Source: an uncultured Pseudomonadota bacterium (lineage in GTDB: Bacteria; Pseudomonadota; Gammaproteobacteria; Steroidobacterales; Steroidobacteraceae). From it: 64,000 nucleotides of DNA. Position numbers and translations under genes: made by a program. The first letter of the stretch is position 1. Each line of letters begins with the position of its first letter. The DNA lies in the NCBI GenBank assembly GCA_946479515.1, contig CAMLGF010000003.1, forward strand, positions 62,001-126,000, given 5' to 3'. The notes beneath the pieces were generated by a model that saw only the letters and a list, made by a program, of their open reading frames with translations, did no database searches and was not told the origin of the DNA. Positions 7,931 through 16,598 of this stretch are shown one piece after another.

Positions 7931-8920
7931 TCAGCCGGGCAGTGTCGGCAGCGACAGGATCTGCGCGCCGCGCCCGGTGCGTGGCACCTTCGACTGAAAA
8001 TCCGCGGGCTTCACCACCAGGATGTCGGCCGTCACGGCGTCCATGACGAACTCGGCGGTGTTGCCGATGAAGAAGCGTTTCAGCCCCGAGCGGGACACCG
8101 CTCCCATGGCCACGATGGCGCTGCGCTCCCGCTTCGCCGTGGCCGGAATGGCTTCGTTCGGTCGGCCCGGCACGAGGTGGCAATGGCTGCGCTTCACGTC
8201 GAATCCGTCCACCAGCTCGGCGAGCTGCCGGCGCGCGACCCGCTCCAGCTCGGCGTTGCCCGGCTCGACGTCGACGAGCGGACCATCGGGCATCACCGGC
8301 ATCATCGCCAACGGCGGGTTGAAGACATGCAGTGCGTGGAGCTCGCCGCGCAGCGCGTGAACCAGCTGCGCGCCGGCACGCAGGATCTGCCGGTCGAGAT
8401 TGCCGGGCTTCGCATAGGCATGCGCGGGGTCCACCGCCGCGAGTACACGTGGCCGGTGATACAGCCGGCGGTTCTTCACCAGCAACACCGGCATCGGGCA
8501 CATCCGCAGCAGCTCCCAGTCGGTGTAGGCCAGCAGCCAGCGCGCCGGGTGGCGGCCCGAGCCATGGTGGTTCTCGGCCACGACCAGGTCCGCCGATACG
8601 CGTTGCGCCTTGCGGATGATGGCCTCGGCCGGCGGATAGTCCCAGTCGGCGGCGACGTCCACGTCGATGCCGTGCTTGCGGATCCTCGCGGCCAGCTTCT
8701 CCAGCTGTTCGCGGCGCGAGGTCTGCACTTCGCGCTGCACGGAGGCCAGATCGATGCCGCGTCCCTGCAGCGCCTCCGCGTACAGGGGCGTAGCGATGTC
8801 GTGGAACAGCGTGAGTTGCGCGTGCAGACCCTTGGCGATCTGCGCGGCCTTGTTGACCGCCGGCAGCGCGCGCGCCTGGGGATCCTTCACCGCCACGAGT
8901 ATTCGCCGGATGGGCTGCAT
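7931..8920 (-). CDS. uspE: Tandem universal stress protein (UspE-like)
   Basis: The 329-residue cytoplasmic protein contains two Usp domains in tandem, roughly residues 1-150 and 160-310, as in E. coli UspE. The second domain keeps the nucleotide-binding pattern MGAVSRSGLKRFFIGNTAE; the first is more diverged. The start MQPIRRILVAVKD at 8920 matches the usual Usp N-terminus and is preferred over an ATG at 8956. In several proteobacteria Usp genes belong to oxygen-limitation regulons, so proximity to fixLJ is suggestive but not proof. Downstream lie 164 bp with no evident gene before DUF2934. Confidence 0.88.
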   Translation of the reverse strand: MQPIRRILVAVKDPQARALPAVNKAAQIAKGLHAQLTLFHDIATPLYAEALQGRGIDLASVQREVQTSRREQLEKLAARIRKHGIDVDVAADWDYPPAEAIIRKAQRVSADLVVAENHHGSGRHPARWLLAYTDWELLRMCPMPVLLVKNRRLYHRPRVLAAVDPAHAYAKPGNLDRQILRAGAQLVHALRGELHALHVFNPPLAMMPVMPDGPLVDVEPGNAELERVARRQLAELVDGFDVKRSHCHLVPGRPNEAIPATAKRERSAIVAMGAVSRSGLKRFFIGNTAEFVMDAVTADILVVKPADFQSKVPRTGRGAQILSLPTLPG

Positions 8921-8980
8921 GGCGGCAGCCTCGCCCAGCGCTGGCGCCACCTGCATCGGTAGGACTACCTAGAAGCAGTC

Positions 8981-9007
8981 AGCGGCGGCCTACCGGGCGC
9001 CGCCGCT
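8981..9007 (-). terminator. Hairpin at the end of the patatin gene
   Basis: A perfect 9-bp stem (AGCGGCGGC with GCCGCCGCT, arms 8981-8989 and 8999-9007) with a 9-nt loop overlaps the stop codon of the minus-strand patatin gene. There is no U-tract, so it may be a 3'-end stabilising structure or a weak or rho-assisted terminator. Confidence 0.4.
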
Positions 9008-10397
9008 ACTTCCGCGACGAACGCGCGGATTCCTCGAGGAAGGTGCGCAGGTCCGGGGACTCCTCGACCAGCAAATGCGCGGCGCGCCGCACGCGCGTGA
9101 TCTGCTGCAGCGACAAGGTGAACGAGGTGGGCACGCGATCGAGGTACTCGCGCTCCGCGGCCTCGCGGACGCGATCGAACGACAGTTCCACCAGGTCCAC
9201 GTCGAACTTGTCGCAGTCCGGGATCGGCAGCGCGGTCTTGCAGCGCGTGGCGCGCACGTCGCTCTCCCAGCGCTTCACGCGCGCGCGCATCAGGTTCATG
9301 GTCTCGAAGCTGTAGCGATTGAAAGTGACGCTCACCACCGCATCCATCACCTTCTTGATGCCGAGCGGTTCGGGCCGTCGCGCGTACTTGCGGTCGAAGC
9401 CGGTGCGCGCGTCGACCACGATGAACAGCATGCGGCGGGCGCGCGAGTAGCCATTGCGGCGCAGGGCATCGGTGATGCTGTCGCCCAGCGCCACTTCGTC
9501 GAGGATGGCGCGCGCGCCCAGGTTGTCGGCCAGCGCACCGTCGGCCAGGTGCAGATACGGGTACTTGGGGTCGAGATAGGAGAACAGTCGTTCGGTGCGC
9601 TCCCGCCGGTAGGCATCCTCGCCGGCCTCGTCGTCCCCGGTGATGGCCACCGGCGGTTCGTAGCCGCAATTGCCCGCGAAGCTGCGCATCACCAGCGGCG
9701 CGAAGTAAACGGGCGTGGCCGCGGAGGCGAACACCGCGCGCGCCAGCGGCACGCTCGCCGGGTCCACGCAGATGCCGTTCAACTGCTCGCGCGTGAACGT
9801 GAACGGCTTGGCGCGCACCAGGTCGGTGGAGGTGATGATGACGCGCGGCGACCGCGTCATCAGGTCGCTGACCGTGGCGCCGTTGAACAGCTCCTGATCG
9901 AAATACTCCACTTCGAGGTCGCTGCGGCTGACCAGCCGCTTCGCCAGCCGTGGCCAGCTCGTCGGCGTGAGCACCTTGTGCCACAGGTCCTTTTCCGTGT
10001 CGTGGTTGAGGAATCGCGGCGCGTAGCTTTCGAAGATCTCCTTGCCGAACATCGCGTAGTAGGCCGCCGTGAACGCGCCGCCCGAGACGGCCGAGATCAG
10101 GTCGATCTCGTCCAGTAAGGAATGCTGCTCGCCATCGGGAGTGGTCACCTGCACGTCGCGCAGCGCCTCGAGCACGCCATAGGAGAAGGCGGCGGCGCGC
10201 TTGCCACCGCCGGAGAACGTGACCACCACGAACAGTTTGTCGGAGTTCGCCTCGACGCCGGGCGCGAGCACCGGCGCCGTGAGCGGCACCACCTGCTGCA
10301 GCGGCCGCTCGCGCGTGGGCATGCTGCCGCAGGCGGCGAGCGTCAGAACGGCCGCCGTCGCGGCAGAAGACAGGCGTGCGGCGCGGGATTTCATCAT
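9006..10397 (-). CDS. Patatin-like phospholipase, lipoprotein
   Basis: The 463-residue protein starts with a lipoprotein signal peptide (lipobox LAAC, Cys23), so it is probably anchored in the envelope. It has a patatin-like Ser-Asp dyad: oxyanion motif SGGGKRAAAFSYG at about 62-74, nucleophile Ser105 in AVSGGA, and Asp286 in LADGALADN. The family hydrolyses acyl esters of phospholipids or related lipids. The third-glycine variants (AVSGG instead of GXSXG, DGA instead of DGG) are common in bacterial patatins. It is co-directional with the upstream-lying stress genes but separated by a hairpin. Confidence 0.9.
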   Translation of the reverse strand: MMKSRAARLSSAATAAVLTLAACGSMPTRERPLQQVVPLTAPVLAPGVEANSDKLFVVVTFSGGGKRAAAFSYGVLEALRDVQVTTPDGEQHSLLDEIDLISAVSGGAFTAAYYAMFGKEIFESYAPRFLNHDTEKDLWHKVLTPTSWPRLAKRLVSRSDLEVEYFDQELFNGATVSDLMTRSPRVIITSTDLVRAKPFTFTREQLNGICVDPASVPLARAVFASAATPVYFAPLVMRSFAGNCGYEPPVAITGDDEAGEDAYRRERTERLFSYLDPKYPYLHLADGALADNLGARAILDEVALGDSITDALRRNGYSRARRMLFIVVDARTGFDRKYARRPEPLGIKKVMDAVVSVTFNRYSFETMNLMRARVKRWESDVRATRCKTALPIPDCDKFDVDLVELSFDRVREAAEREYLDRVPTSFTLSLQQITRVRRAAHLLVEESPDLRTFLEESARSSRK

Positions 10398-10496
10398 GCG
10401 CGGCAGTATACGTTTGTCACAGTTCGACTCTTTCGCCTTGGCGCAACTTCAGGGCTTCGAGTATGGATGGCAGTCGGCTGGTACACGGAGAGACTC

Positions 10497-13400
10497 ATGC
10501 CTGTTGGCTCGCGACGACTCGCCTACCTGCTGCATTTTGCGGCAAGCACGCTGCTGCTGGCATCACTTGCCAGCGGCGCAGACTCATTGAAGCCCGCCTC
10601 CGAGGTCCTGGCTCTCATAGGCAGACCCGCGCATTCCGCAGCAGAGCCGGGGCTCTCGCCAGCTCGGCAGTTGCTCGAGGACATCGTCGTGTATCGCCGG
10701 CAGGTGTTTTCGATGCCAGCTGACCAGGCGGCGTCACGCTGGTTCGAGCTGCGTGACCGGGCAATTCGCATTGGTCCCGTGCGTCCGGACGACCTGCGGG
10801 CGTACGACACCAGTACGAATTCGCCTGTCGGAGAACTTTCGCTGCTTTCTTCTCTGCCACCTCCGGCGGCTTGGAAGGCGTTGAGGGCGGAAGCCTCACG
10901 GCGCTCCTCCGCGGCCGCGCCCGAGATCCCCGCACTGGCGGTCCGATATCTCACCGAAATCCTTACCGGCGACCGCGATGCCGCCTTGGAGACGCTTGCG
11001 GCGATCGAGAAACGAGCCCGGCAGCTTGGCCCGAACGAGCGTCGCTCCACCGAAATGGGACTGCGCAGAGCGCGCGTGTTGCACGCCCAGATTTACGGCT
11101 CGGTCGAGGAGCGGCTTGCAGTTCTCGCGGACTCCTTGCGCCAGGGTGAGGCGTACGACACCACGGAGATTCCTGACATCGTCGCCATGGTGGGTGAGGC
11201 GCGGGCGGCATCACTGCTCCAGGACATGGTGCTGACGCCGACGTCGCTCTCGGTGACGGGGGGTCAAGCAACTCGGACACTCGTACGGCGTATCGCGATC
11301 TCGAATATCGATCGCATGCGAGTTCCCCAGTGGTCTCTCGTCGATGATGTGGAATCCGCACCGCTCTTCCTGGCGATCAGTACGCGGTTCCCGAGATCCG
11401 GGGAGACCACGCCAGAGGCCGAGACTTACGAGTGGCGCTGGCGAACGGCCGCGCTCTATTACTTTCTCGCCATGGTCAAGGACGGTAGCCAGGCAGAGGC
11501 CGAGCGGATACTCGTGGCTCTGGCCGGCGACAATGAAATCACTGTGCCACGTGAGTCGGTGGACGCGCTGCGACGAGCTGGCCTCAATGAGCCGCTGTTC
11601 GAATTCCTGCGCGCGCAACTGGCTAAGCGTCCCGAGTTGCGAGCCTGGGGTCTTTTCGTCGAACAGGCGGCTCAAGTGGGACGCAGCGCCGAGGCGTTGG
11701 CGCTCATCGACTCACTGCTGAAGCGCAAAGGCTCGCCGGACTTCGTCGTCGCCGATCTTCGCGCCCGGCGCGTCGCCGCGCTGCTGGCCGCGGATCGAGT
11801 GGACGAGGCGGCAGCGGGACTCCGTGAGTTGTTGGCGAAGCCGCCCATGCGCGGTGAGCCTGGCCTGGCGACACGCGAAGCGGCCGCACTGAACGCTGCC
11901 GCGGTCGGGCGGCTGCTCGAACGGAACCAGCTCAAGACACTCGGACTGAGTTTCGCGCGCCAGGCATCGGCGCTCCGGGAAGGGGACGAAAGCAGTTCGG
12001 GCTTCGAGACTGCGAAAACATTTCTCGCCGAACTGCGCCGGCAGGGCTTCGCCGCGGAAGCTCAGTCTGTTGTGGTCGAAAGGCTGCAGAGATCGCGTCA
12101 ACCCGTCAGAGCGTATGAAGGGCTGCCGGGAAGCAGCAACAATCAGGATCTGCTGGCGCTGGTCGAGCTGGCTGGAATTTACGCCGCTGAGAGGCGTCAT
12201 CGCGATGTCGTCGAGCTGCTGACGGACTCGCCCCGATGGGGAGTGCCCGATATCGGGCGGCTGGTGGCCGTGTCCGATTCGCTCAATACGCCTCTGGGTG
12301 CGATGGCCGCCGAGGCTCTCGAAGCCACGGGCGACAAGGCGGCGGCGCTGCGCGTCGCCCGGGCCCTCGTGCTCGCGCTGCCCGGGCGTGACGTCGGCTA
12401 TGAGATCGTCGCGAGACTGGATCCGGATGCCACCAACACCCTCGACGCCCTGTACCAGAACGACCCGTTCGAGGAGCGACCGCTCATCTGGAAGGCCAGA
12501 GTGCTGCTGACGGGCGGGAAGCTCAGTGAAGCCGAAGACACCGTTCGTCGCGCCATCGCCATCGATCCGTCCGATGGCGAGGAGGGTCCGAATGATCGCA
12601 TGCGTGCGTATGCCGTACTTTCGGAGATCCTCCAGCGCAAGGGCGACGTGCAGAACTCGGAGCAGTCTGCACACGCCGTAGCTGCCATCCGTCTTTCGGA
12701 GAAAGCCGATGCATTGCACGCGGCCGGCCTCTATGGACGGGCATTCGACACCTACAGAGACGCTCTCGAGCTGTTTTCCGATGCCTATTGCATCCAGTCC
12801 CGGCTTGCAGTGCAACTCAACAAGCAGGGGCGCCGACGCGAAGCGCTCGAACACTATCGTCGTGCGTATGAACTGATGCCTGAAAGTTTTGGGCGCGTCG
12901 AAAGTCACTGCTTCGGTTGCGAAAGCGTGTTCCAGGACTCCGAAGCCCAGGGCATCGCGGAGAGGGTCTTCAGCGATGTCATACGGGTCACGCCCGGGAA
13001 GGCGCAGGCCCACTACCTACTCGCCTATCTGCGGGAGACGAAGGGCGACTACGAAGGGGCAGTTCAGTCCCTGCGGTCCGCCGTGGGCATCGATGGCAAG
13101 TATCTGAATGCCTGGAAGCGACTCCACGATATCGGCGACAAGACCTACCTTGATCCGGGCGAGCAGGACATCGCGCGCCTGAAGCTGCTCGAGCTGGACC
13201 CGCTCCAGCGTCACTCGCACTACGATCTTTCCGAGGTCGCACAGCTCGGCGCGCTCTGGCGTGGCGCTGCCGTGGGCCGCGAGATCGCCCGCCGAGCCAG
13301 AGTCCCGTCCACCGGCGTGTTCGCTCTGTATGCGACGGCGCGCGCCCGTGACGAGAACCTCGGCAGTCTTCCGCCGGAGATGCGCGAACAGATTTCGATC

Positions 13401-13532
13401 ATGGAACGTTTGATGGAGTCTTCGGCGGACGCCGGCGTGGCACGCGACCCGGCGCTGCTGCTGCGCGACCACGCACTGATACAGAACGCCGCGGCTTTGA
13501 TGGGCCTGCAGGAGCGGTTGTCCGACTACTGA
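10497..13532 (+). CDS. Large exported TPR-repeat protein
   Basis: The 1011-residue protein begins with a Sec signal peptide (MPVGSRRLAYLLHFAASTLL to LASGA) after a GGAG ribosome-binding site; a longer open frame upstream lacks a good start. No enzymatic motif is visible. The body is helical with repeated tetratricopeptide-like units, clearest at about residues 690-880, for example GLYGRAFDTYRDALELF, GRRREALEHYRRAYELMP and GDYEGAVQSLRSAVGID. Such proteins act as scaffolds in the periplasm. I do not recognise a specific family. Its end overlaps the converging GNAT gene by 7 bp. Confidence 0.82.
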   Translation: MPVGSRRLAYLLHFAASTLLLASLASGADSLKPASEVLALIGRPAHSAAEPGLSPARQLLEDIVVYRRQVFSMPADQAASRWFELRDRAIRIGPVRPDDLRAYDTSTNSPVGELSLLSSLPPPAAWKALRAEASRRSSAAAPEIPALAVRYLTEILTGDRDAALETLAAIEKRARQLGPNERRSTEMGLRRARVLHAQIYGSVEERLAVLADSLRQGEAYDTTEIPDIVAMVGEARAASLLQDMVLTPTSLSVTGGQATRTLVRRIAISNIDRMRVPQWSLVDDVESAPLFLAISTRFPRSGETTPEAETYEWRWRTAALYYFLAMVKDGSQAEAERILVALAGDNEITVPRESVDALRRAGLNEPLFEFLRAQLAKRPELRAWGLFVEQAAQVGRSAEALALIDSLLKRKGSPDFVVADLRARRVAALLAADRVDEAAAGLRELLAKPPMRGEPGLATREAAALNAAAVGRLLERNQLKTLGLSFARQASALREGDESSSGFETAKTFLAELRRQGFAAEAQSVVVERLQRSRQPVRAYEGLPGSSNNQDLLALVELAGIYAAERRHRDVVELLTDSPRWGVPDIGRLVAVSDSLNTPLGAMAAEALEATGDKAAALRVARALVLALPGRDVGYEIVARLDPDATNTLDALYQNDPFEERPLIWKARVLLTGGKLSEAEDTVRRAIAIDPSDGEEGPNDRMRAYAVLSEILQRKGDVQNSEQSAHAVAAIRLSEKADALHAAGLYGRAFDTYRDALELFSDAYCIQSRLAVQLNKQGRRREALEHYRRAYELMPESFGRVESHCFGCESVFQDSEAQGIAERVFSDVIRVTPGKAQAHYLLAYLRETKGDYEGAVQSLRSAVGIDGKYLNAWKRLHDIGDKTYLDPGEQDIARLKLLELDPLQRHSHYDLSEVAQLGALWRGAAVGREIARRARVPSTGVFALYATARARDENLGSLPPEMREQISIMERLMESSADAGVARDPALLLRDHALIQNAAALMGLQERLSDY

Positions 13533-13990
13533 TAGATTCCAGGCCGCACGATCTCCATGAGATTGGTGTTGCCCGAGGCATCCACGAAGCCGCATTGCCG
13601 ATAGAGCCCGTGGGCATCGCGCGTCGCCAGCATCGCGCGGCGCGCCCCTGCCAGCGCCGGATGCGCCATCGCGGCGCGCATCATGGCCTTGCCGAGCCCC
13701 TGGCCGCGGTGCTCTTCGAGCACGTACACATCGCACAGATACGCGAAGGTGGCATGGTCGGTGACCACGCGCGTGAGGCCCACCTGCTTGCCGGTGCGGC
13801 GCTCGTAGGCGCCGAAGCAGAGCGAATTGCGGACCGCACGCGCCACGATCTCGCGCGGGATGCCGGGCGACCAGTACGAGCGCGCGAGATAGGCGTGTAT
13901 CGCGTCGACGTCCAGTCGCGCGGGATCGGTCGAGATCTCGTAGCGGCCGGCGGCATCGAGCGACGATGTTGAGCCGTGCACCGGTGACAC
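13526..13990 (-). CDS. GNAT-family N-acetyltransferase
   Basis: The 154-residue product has the acetyl-CoA binding motif A pattern VYVLEEHRGQGLGKAMMRAAM and the C-terminal YRQCGF element. It resembles GNAT enzymes of about 140 residues that acetylate small molecules or protein N-termini; the substrate is unknown. The start is a GTG at 13990, since no ATG precedes the conserved domain. It converges on the TPR gene with a 7-bp overlap. Confidence 0.87.
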   Translation of the reverse strand: MSPVHGSTSSLDAAGRYEISTDPARLDVDAIHAYLARSYWSPGIPREIVARAVRNSLCFGAYERRTGKQVGLTRVVTDHATFAYLCDVYVLEEHRGQGLGKAMMRAAMAHPALAGARRAMLATRDAHGLYRQCGFVDASGNTNLMEIVRPGIYQ

Positions 13991-14020
13991 CGAACGCCAG
14001 CGAGTCGATGCAGATCGGCG

Positions 14021-15040
14021 TCAGTACTTGCCGGCCAGCACGTCAGCGAACACCGCGCTGTCGACGTTGCCGCCGCTCAGCGTGAGACCGACGCGCTTGT
14101 CCTGCAGCGACTCGCGCTCGCGCCAGGCAGCGGCGAAGGCGGCGGCGCCCGCGCCCTCGGCCACGTTGTGCGTCATGGCGAAGATGCGGCGCATCGCGTC
14201 GGCGAGCTCGGCGTCGGTCACCTCCACCACGCGCTCGACGTTCTCCAAGATGATGGCGACGGCCTCGGCATCGGGCTTGCGGCAGGCCATGCCATCGCCG
14301 AGCACCGTGCTCACCGGGGCTTCCACCACGCGGCGTGCCGCGAAAGAACGCGCGAAGCAGGGCGCGTGCGCCGACACCACGCCGACGATGCGGGTGTTCG
14401 GCGAATACACGTTGCGTGCCGCGGCCGCGGCACAGATGCCCGAGCCCTGGCCGATGGGCGCGTACACCACGTCGATGTCCGGCACCGCGCGGAACAGTTC
14501 GGCCCAGTAGGTGGCCACGCCGAGCACGATGTCGGCGTGGAAGGCAGGCACCATGTGCAGCGCCTCGCGCTCGCCGACGCTGACTGCTTCCTCGCGCGCT
14601 TCCTGGAATTCTAGGCCGTGTTCGACCAGTTTCACGCCGAGCGCACGCATCGCGTTGTTCTTTTCCACGCTGTTGCCGCGCGGCACGTACACGGTAGCGG
14701 GTAGTTTGAAGCGCCGCGCCGCCAGCCCCACGGCCTGGCCGTGATTGCCGCGGGTGGCGGTGATGACCCCGCGCGAGCCGGGCTGCTGCTGCATCAACCT
14801 GTGGAAATACATGGCGGCGCTGCGCGCCTTGAAGGCGCCGATGGGCGTGTGGTTTTCGTGCTTGATCCACACGTTGGCGCCGAACGCCTGCACCACCTGC
14901 GGCCAGAGGTATTGCGGCGTGGGCGGCACGAGCGTGCGCAGCTGCTCCGCCGCGGCCTCGATGGCCTCCCGGTCCGGCAGCGGGAAATGGGCCGGAAGAT
15001 CGGCTGGCTGCAGTGGCAGTGTCGTCGCGGCGATGCTCAT
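14021..15040 (-). CDS. PLP-dependent threonine dehydratase-like enzyme
   Basis: The 339-residue protein is a fold-type II PLP enzyme. The Schiff-base lysine is Lys71 in PIGAFKARSA, TRGNHGQAVG is the substrate loop, and GQGSGI is the phosphate-binding glycine loop. There is no C-terminal ACT domain, so it resembles catabolic rather than feedback-regulated threonine ammonia-lyases (2-oxobutyrate plus ammonia from threonine). Serine or hydroxyaspartate dehydratase activity is also possible. It diverges from the MocR gene across only 85 bp containing direct repeats, which suggests regulation by that protein. An AT-rich TTATATTTTC lies just before the start, so the leader may be very short. Confidence 0.87.
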   Translation of the reverse strand: MSIAATTLPLQPADLPAHFPLPDREAIEAAAEQLRTLVPPTPQYLWPQVVQAFGANVWIKHENHTPIGAFKARSAAMYFHRLMQQQPGSRGVITATRGNHGQAVGLAARRFKLPATVYVPRGNSVEKNNAMRALGVKLVEHGLEFQEAREEAVSVGEREALHMVPAFHADIVLGVATYWAELFRAVPDIDVVYAPIGQGSGICAAAAARNVYSPNTRIVGVVSAHAPCFARSFAARRVVEAPVSTVLGDGMACRKPDAEAVAIILENVERVVEVTDAELADAMRRIFAMTHNVAEGAGAAAFAAAWRERESLQDKRVGLTLSGGNVDSAVFADVLAGKY

Positions 15041-15065
15041 GGTTAGAAAATATAAAGGATCACAG

Positions 15066-15086
15066 CAGTACAGTTACAGTACAGTT
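15066..15086. promoter_or_regulatory. Direct-repeat operator for the MocR regulator
   Basis: CAGTACAGTT occurs twice, at 15066-15075 and 15077-15086, an 11-bp period (about one helical turn) in the 85-bp gap between the dehydratase and ydcR. Direct repeats in divergent promoters are typical binding sites of MocR-type regulators. The site would allow one protein to control both genes. Confidence 0.6.
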
Positions 15087-15125
15087 GTCGCCCCGACCAT
15101 CTCTACTGGCCCGTTGTCCATTCCC

Positions 15126-16532
15126 ATGTCGCTGCAGACCAAACAGGATCATCGCCTGCCCGCCCAGCTCGCCGCGCGCCTCGCGCAGCGCATCGAGACT
15201 CACGCGCTGCGTCCCGGTACGCGCCTGCCCTCCATTCGCAACTGCGCCGTGGAATCGCGCGTGTCGCGCTCGACGGTGGTGGAGGCCTATGACCAGCTCA
15301 TCGCCCAGGGGTTGATAGAGTCGCGTCGCGGCTCGGGCTTCTACGTGCGGCTGCGTCCGTCCGGCAATCCGGCGCGCCGCCGCAGCCCGCATGCGGCTCA
15401 CCCGCTGCCCGGGACGGTGCTCGACGTGAGCTGGCTGCTGCGCGCGCAGCGCCGCCAGTCTCCCGGCAGTGAGCAGCCGGGTGCCGGCCTGCTACCCGAG
15501 CGCTGGCTGGATCACGAGCTCGTGGCCTCGGCGGTGCGCGGCGTGGGCCGCAGCCGTGGCTCCTGGTTGCTCAAGTACGGAGCCGTCGAGGGCTATCTAC
15601 CGCTACGCGAGGCGTTGAGCACGCGGCTATCTCAGGTGGGCATCGACGTGGGCGCTGAACAGATTCTCACCTCGGCGGGCGCCACCCAGTCCATCGACCT
15701 CGTGGCCCGGCGCTTTCTCGCGCCCGGCGACGTGGTGTTCGTCGAGGATCCCGCGTGGTTCGTCATGTTCGCGCGGTTCGCGGCCTTCGGCGCGCGCATC
15801 GTCGGTGTACCGCGCGGCGCGGACGGGCCGGACATCGCGGCGCTCGAGAGCCTGCTGTCCCGCGAGCGACCCAAGCTGTTCATCCTGAATTCCGTGGCCC
15901 ACAACCCGACGGGCTCGTGCATTTCGCAGGCGGTGGCGGCGCGCGTGCTCGAGCTGGCCGCGCGTCACGATTTCATGATCCTCGAGGACGACATCTATGG
16001 CGATCTGCAGGGTCGCCATGCCGTCCGACTGGCGGCGCTCGACGACGGGCGCCGCGTCATCTACGTCGGCGGGTTCTCGAAGACGCTGGCCGCCAACCTG
16101 CGCGTGGGTTTCATCGCCGCGCATCCCGGGCTCGTCAACGAGCTGCGCGACATCAAGGCGCTGACCGGGCTCGCCTCGAGCGAGCTGTGCGAGCGGGTGG
16201 TGGCGCGCATCATCGTGGAGCGGCGCTACGAACGCATGCTGGAGAGCCTGCGCGCCCGGCTCGACGAGTGCCGCGGCCGCACGGCCGATGCGCTGCACCG
16301 GATGGGTGCCGGGGTGGCGGGGCCGCCGCCCGGCGGCATGTATCTGTGGGCGGATTTCGGCCGCGACACCAATGAGTTGGCCACGGCCGGCAGCCGTGAG
16401 GGCGTGTTGTGCGCGCCCGGTAGTTTGTTCTCGCCGACGCAGCTGCCCACCACCTGGATGCGGGTGGCGGCGGCCACGTGCCTGAACGAGACGGCCATGA
16501 AGTTTCTGGCGAGGACGATGGCGCGGGCCTAG
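15126..16532 (+). CDS. ydcR: MocR-family transcriptional regulator (GntR plus aminotransferase domain)
   Basis: The 468-residue protein has an N-terminal GntR winged helix (RPGTRLPSIRNCAVESRVSR and then TVVEAYDQLIAQGLIESR) and a fold-type I aminotransferase-like domain. The PLP lysine is Lys319 in GGFSKTLAANLRVGFI, with HNPTG at the coenzyme-binding position. Length and position match E. coli YdcR, which precedes ydcSTUV-patD, as here. MocR proteins sense PLP adducts of amino compounds. It probably controls the transporter operon downstream and the divergent dehydratase. The start at 15126 is the first plausible ATG; no strong ribosome-binding site is visible. Confidence 0.92.
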   Translation: MSLQTKQDHRLPAQLAARLAQRIETHALRPGTRLPSIRNCAVESRVSRSTVVEAYDQLIAQGLIESRRGSGFYVRLRPSGNPARRRSPHAAHPLPGTVLDVSWLLRAQRRQSPGSEQPGAGLLPERWLDHELVASAVRGVGRSRGSWLLKYGAVEGYLPLREALSTRLSQVGIDVGAEQILTSAGATQSIDLVARRFLAPGDVVFVEDPAWFVMFARFAAFGARIVGVPRGADGPDIAALESLLSRERPKLFILNSVAHNPTGSCISQAVAARVLELAARHDFMILEDDIYGDLQGRHAVRLAALDDGRRVIYVGGFSKTLAANLRVGFIAAHPGLVNELRDIKALTGLASSELCERVVARIIVERRYERMLESLRARLDECRGRTADALHRMGAGVAGPPPGGMYLWADFGRDTNELATAGSREGVLCAPGSLFSPTQLPTTWMRVAAATCLNETAMKFLARTMARA

Positions 16533-16598
16533 AATCCAGGCAAAGCGGTGCGCCCATCCGGACCGACGCCGCACGCACGCAAACAAAAGGGGCTGCCC

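Noticed and set aside
8946..8970. GGTAG-GA-CTACC palindrome as a FixJ site before the universal stress gene
   Set aside because: The arms are only 5 bp, the site is not repeated upstream of fixL, and no known FixJ consensus matches well enough.
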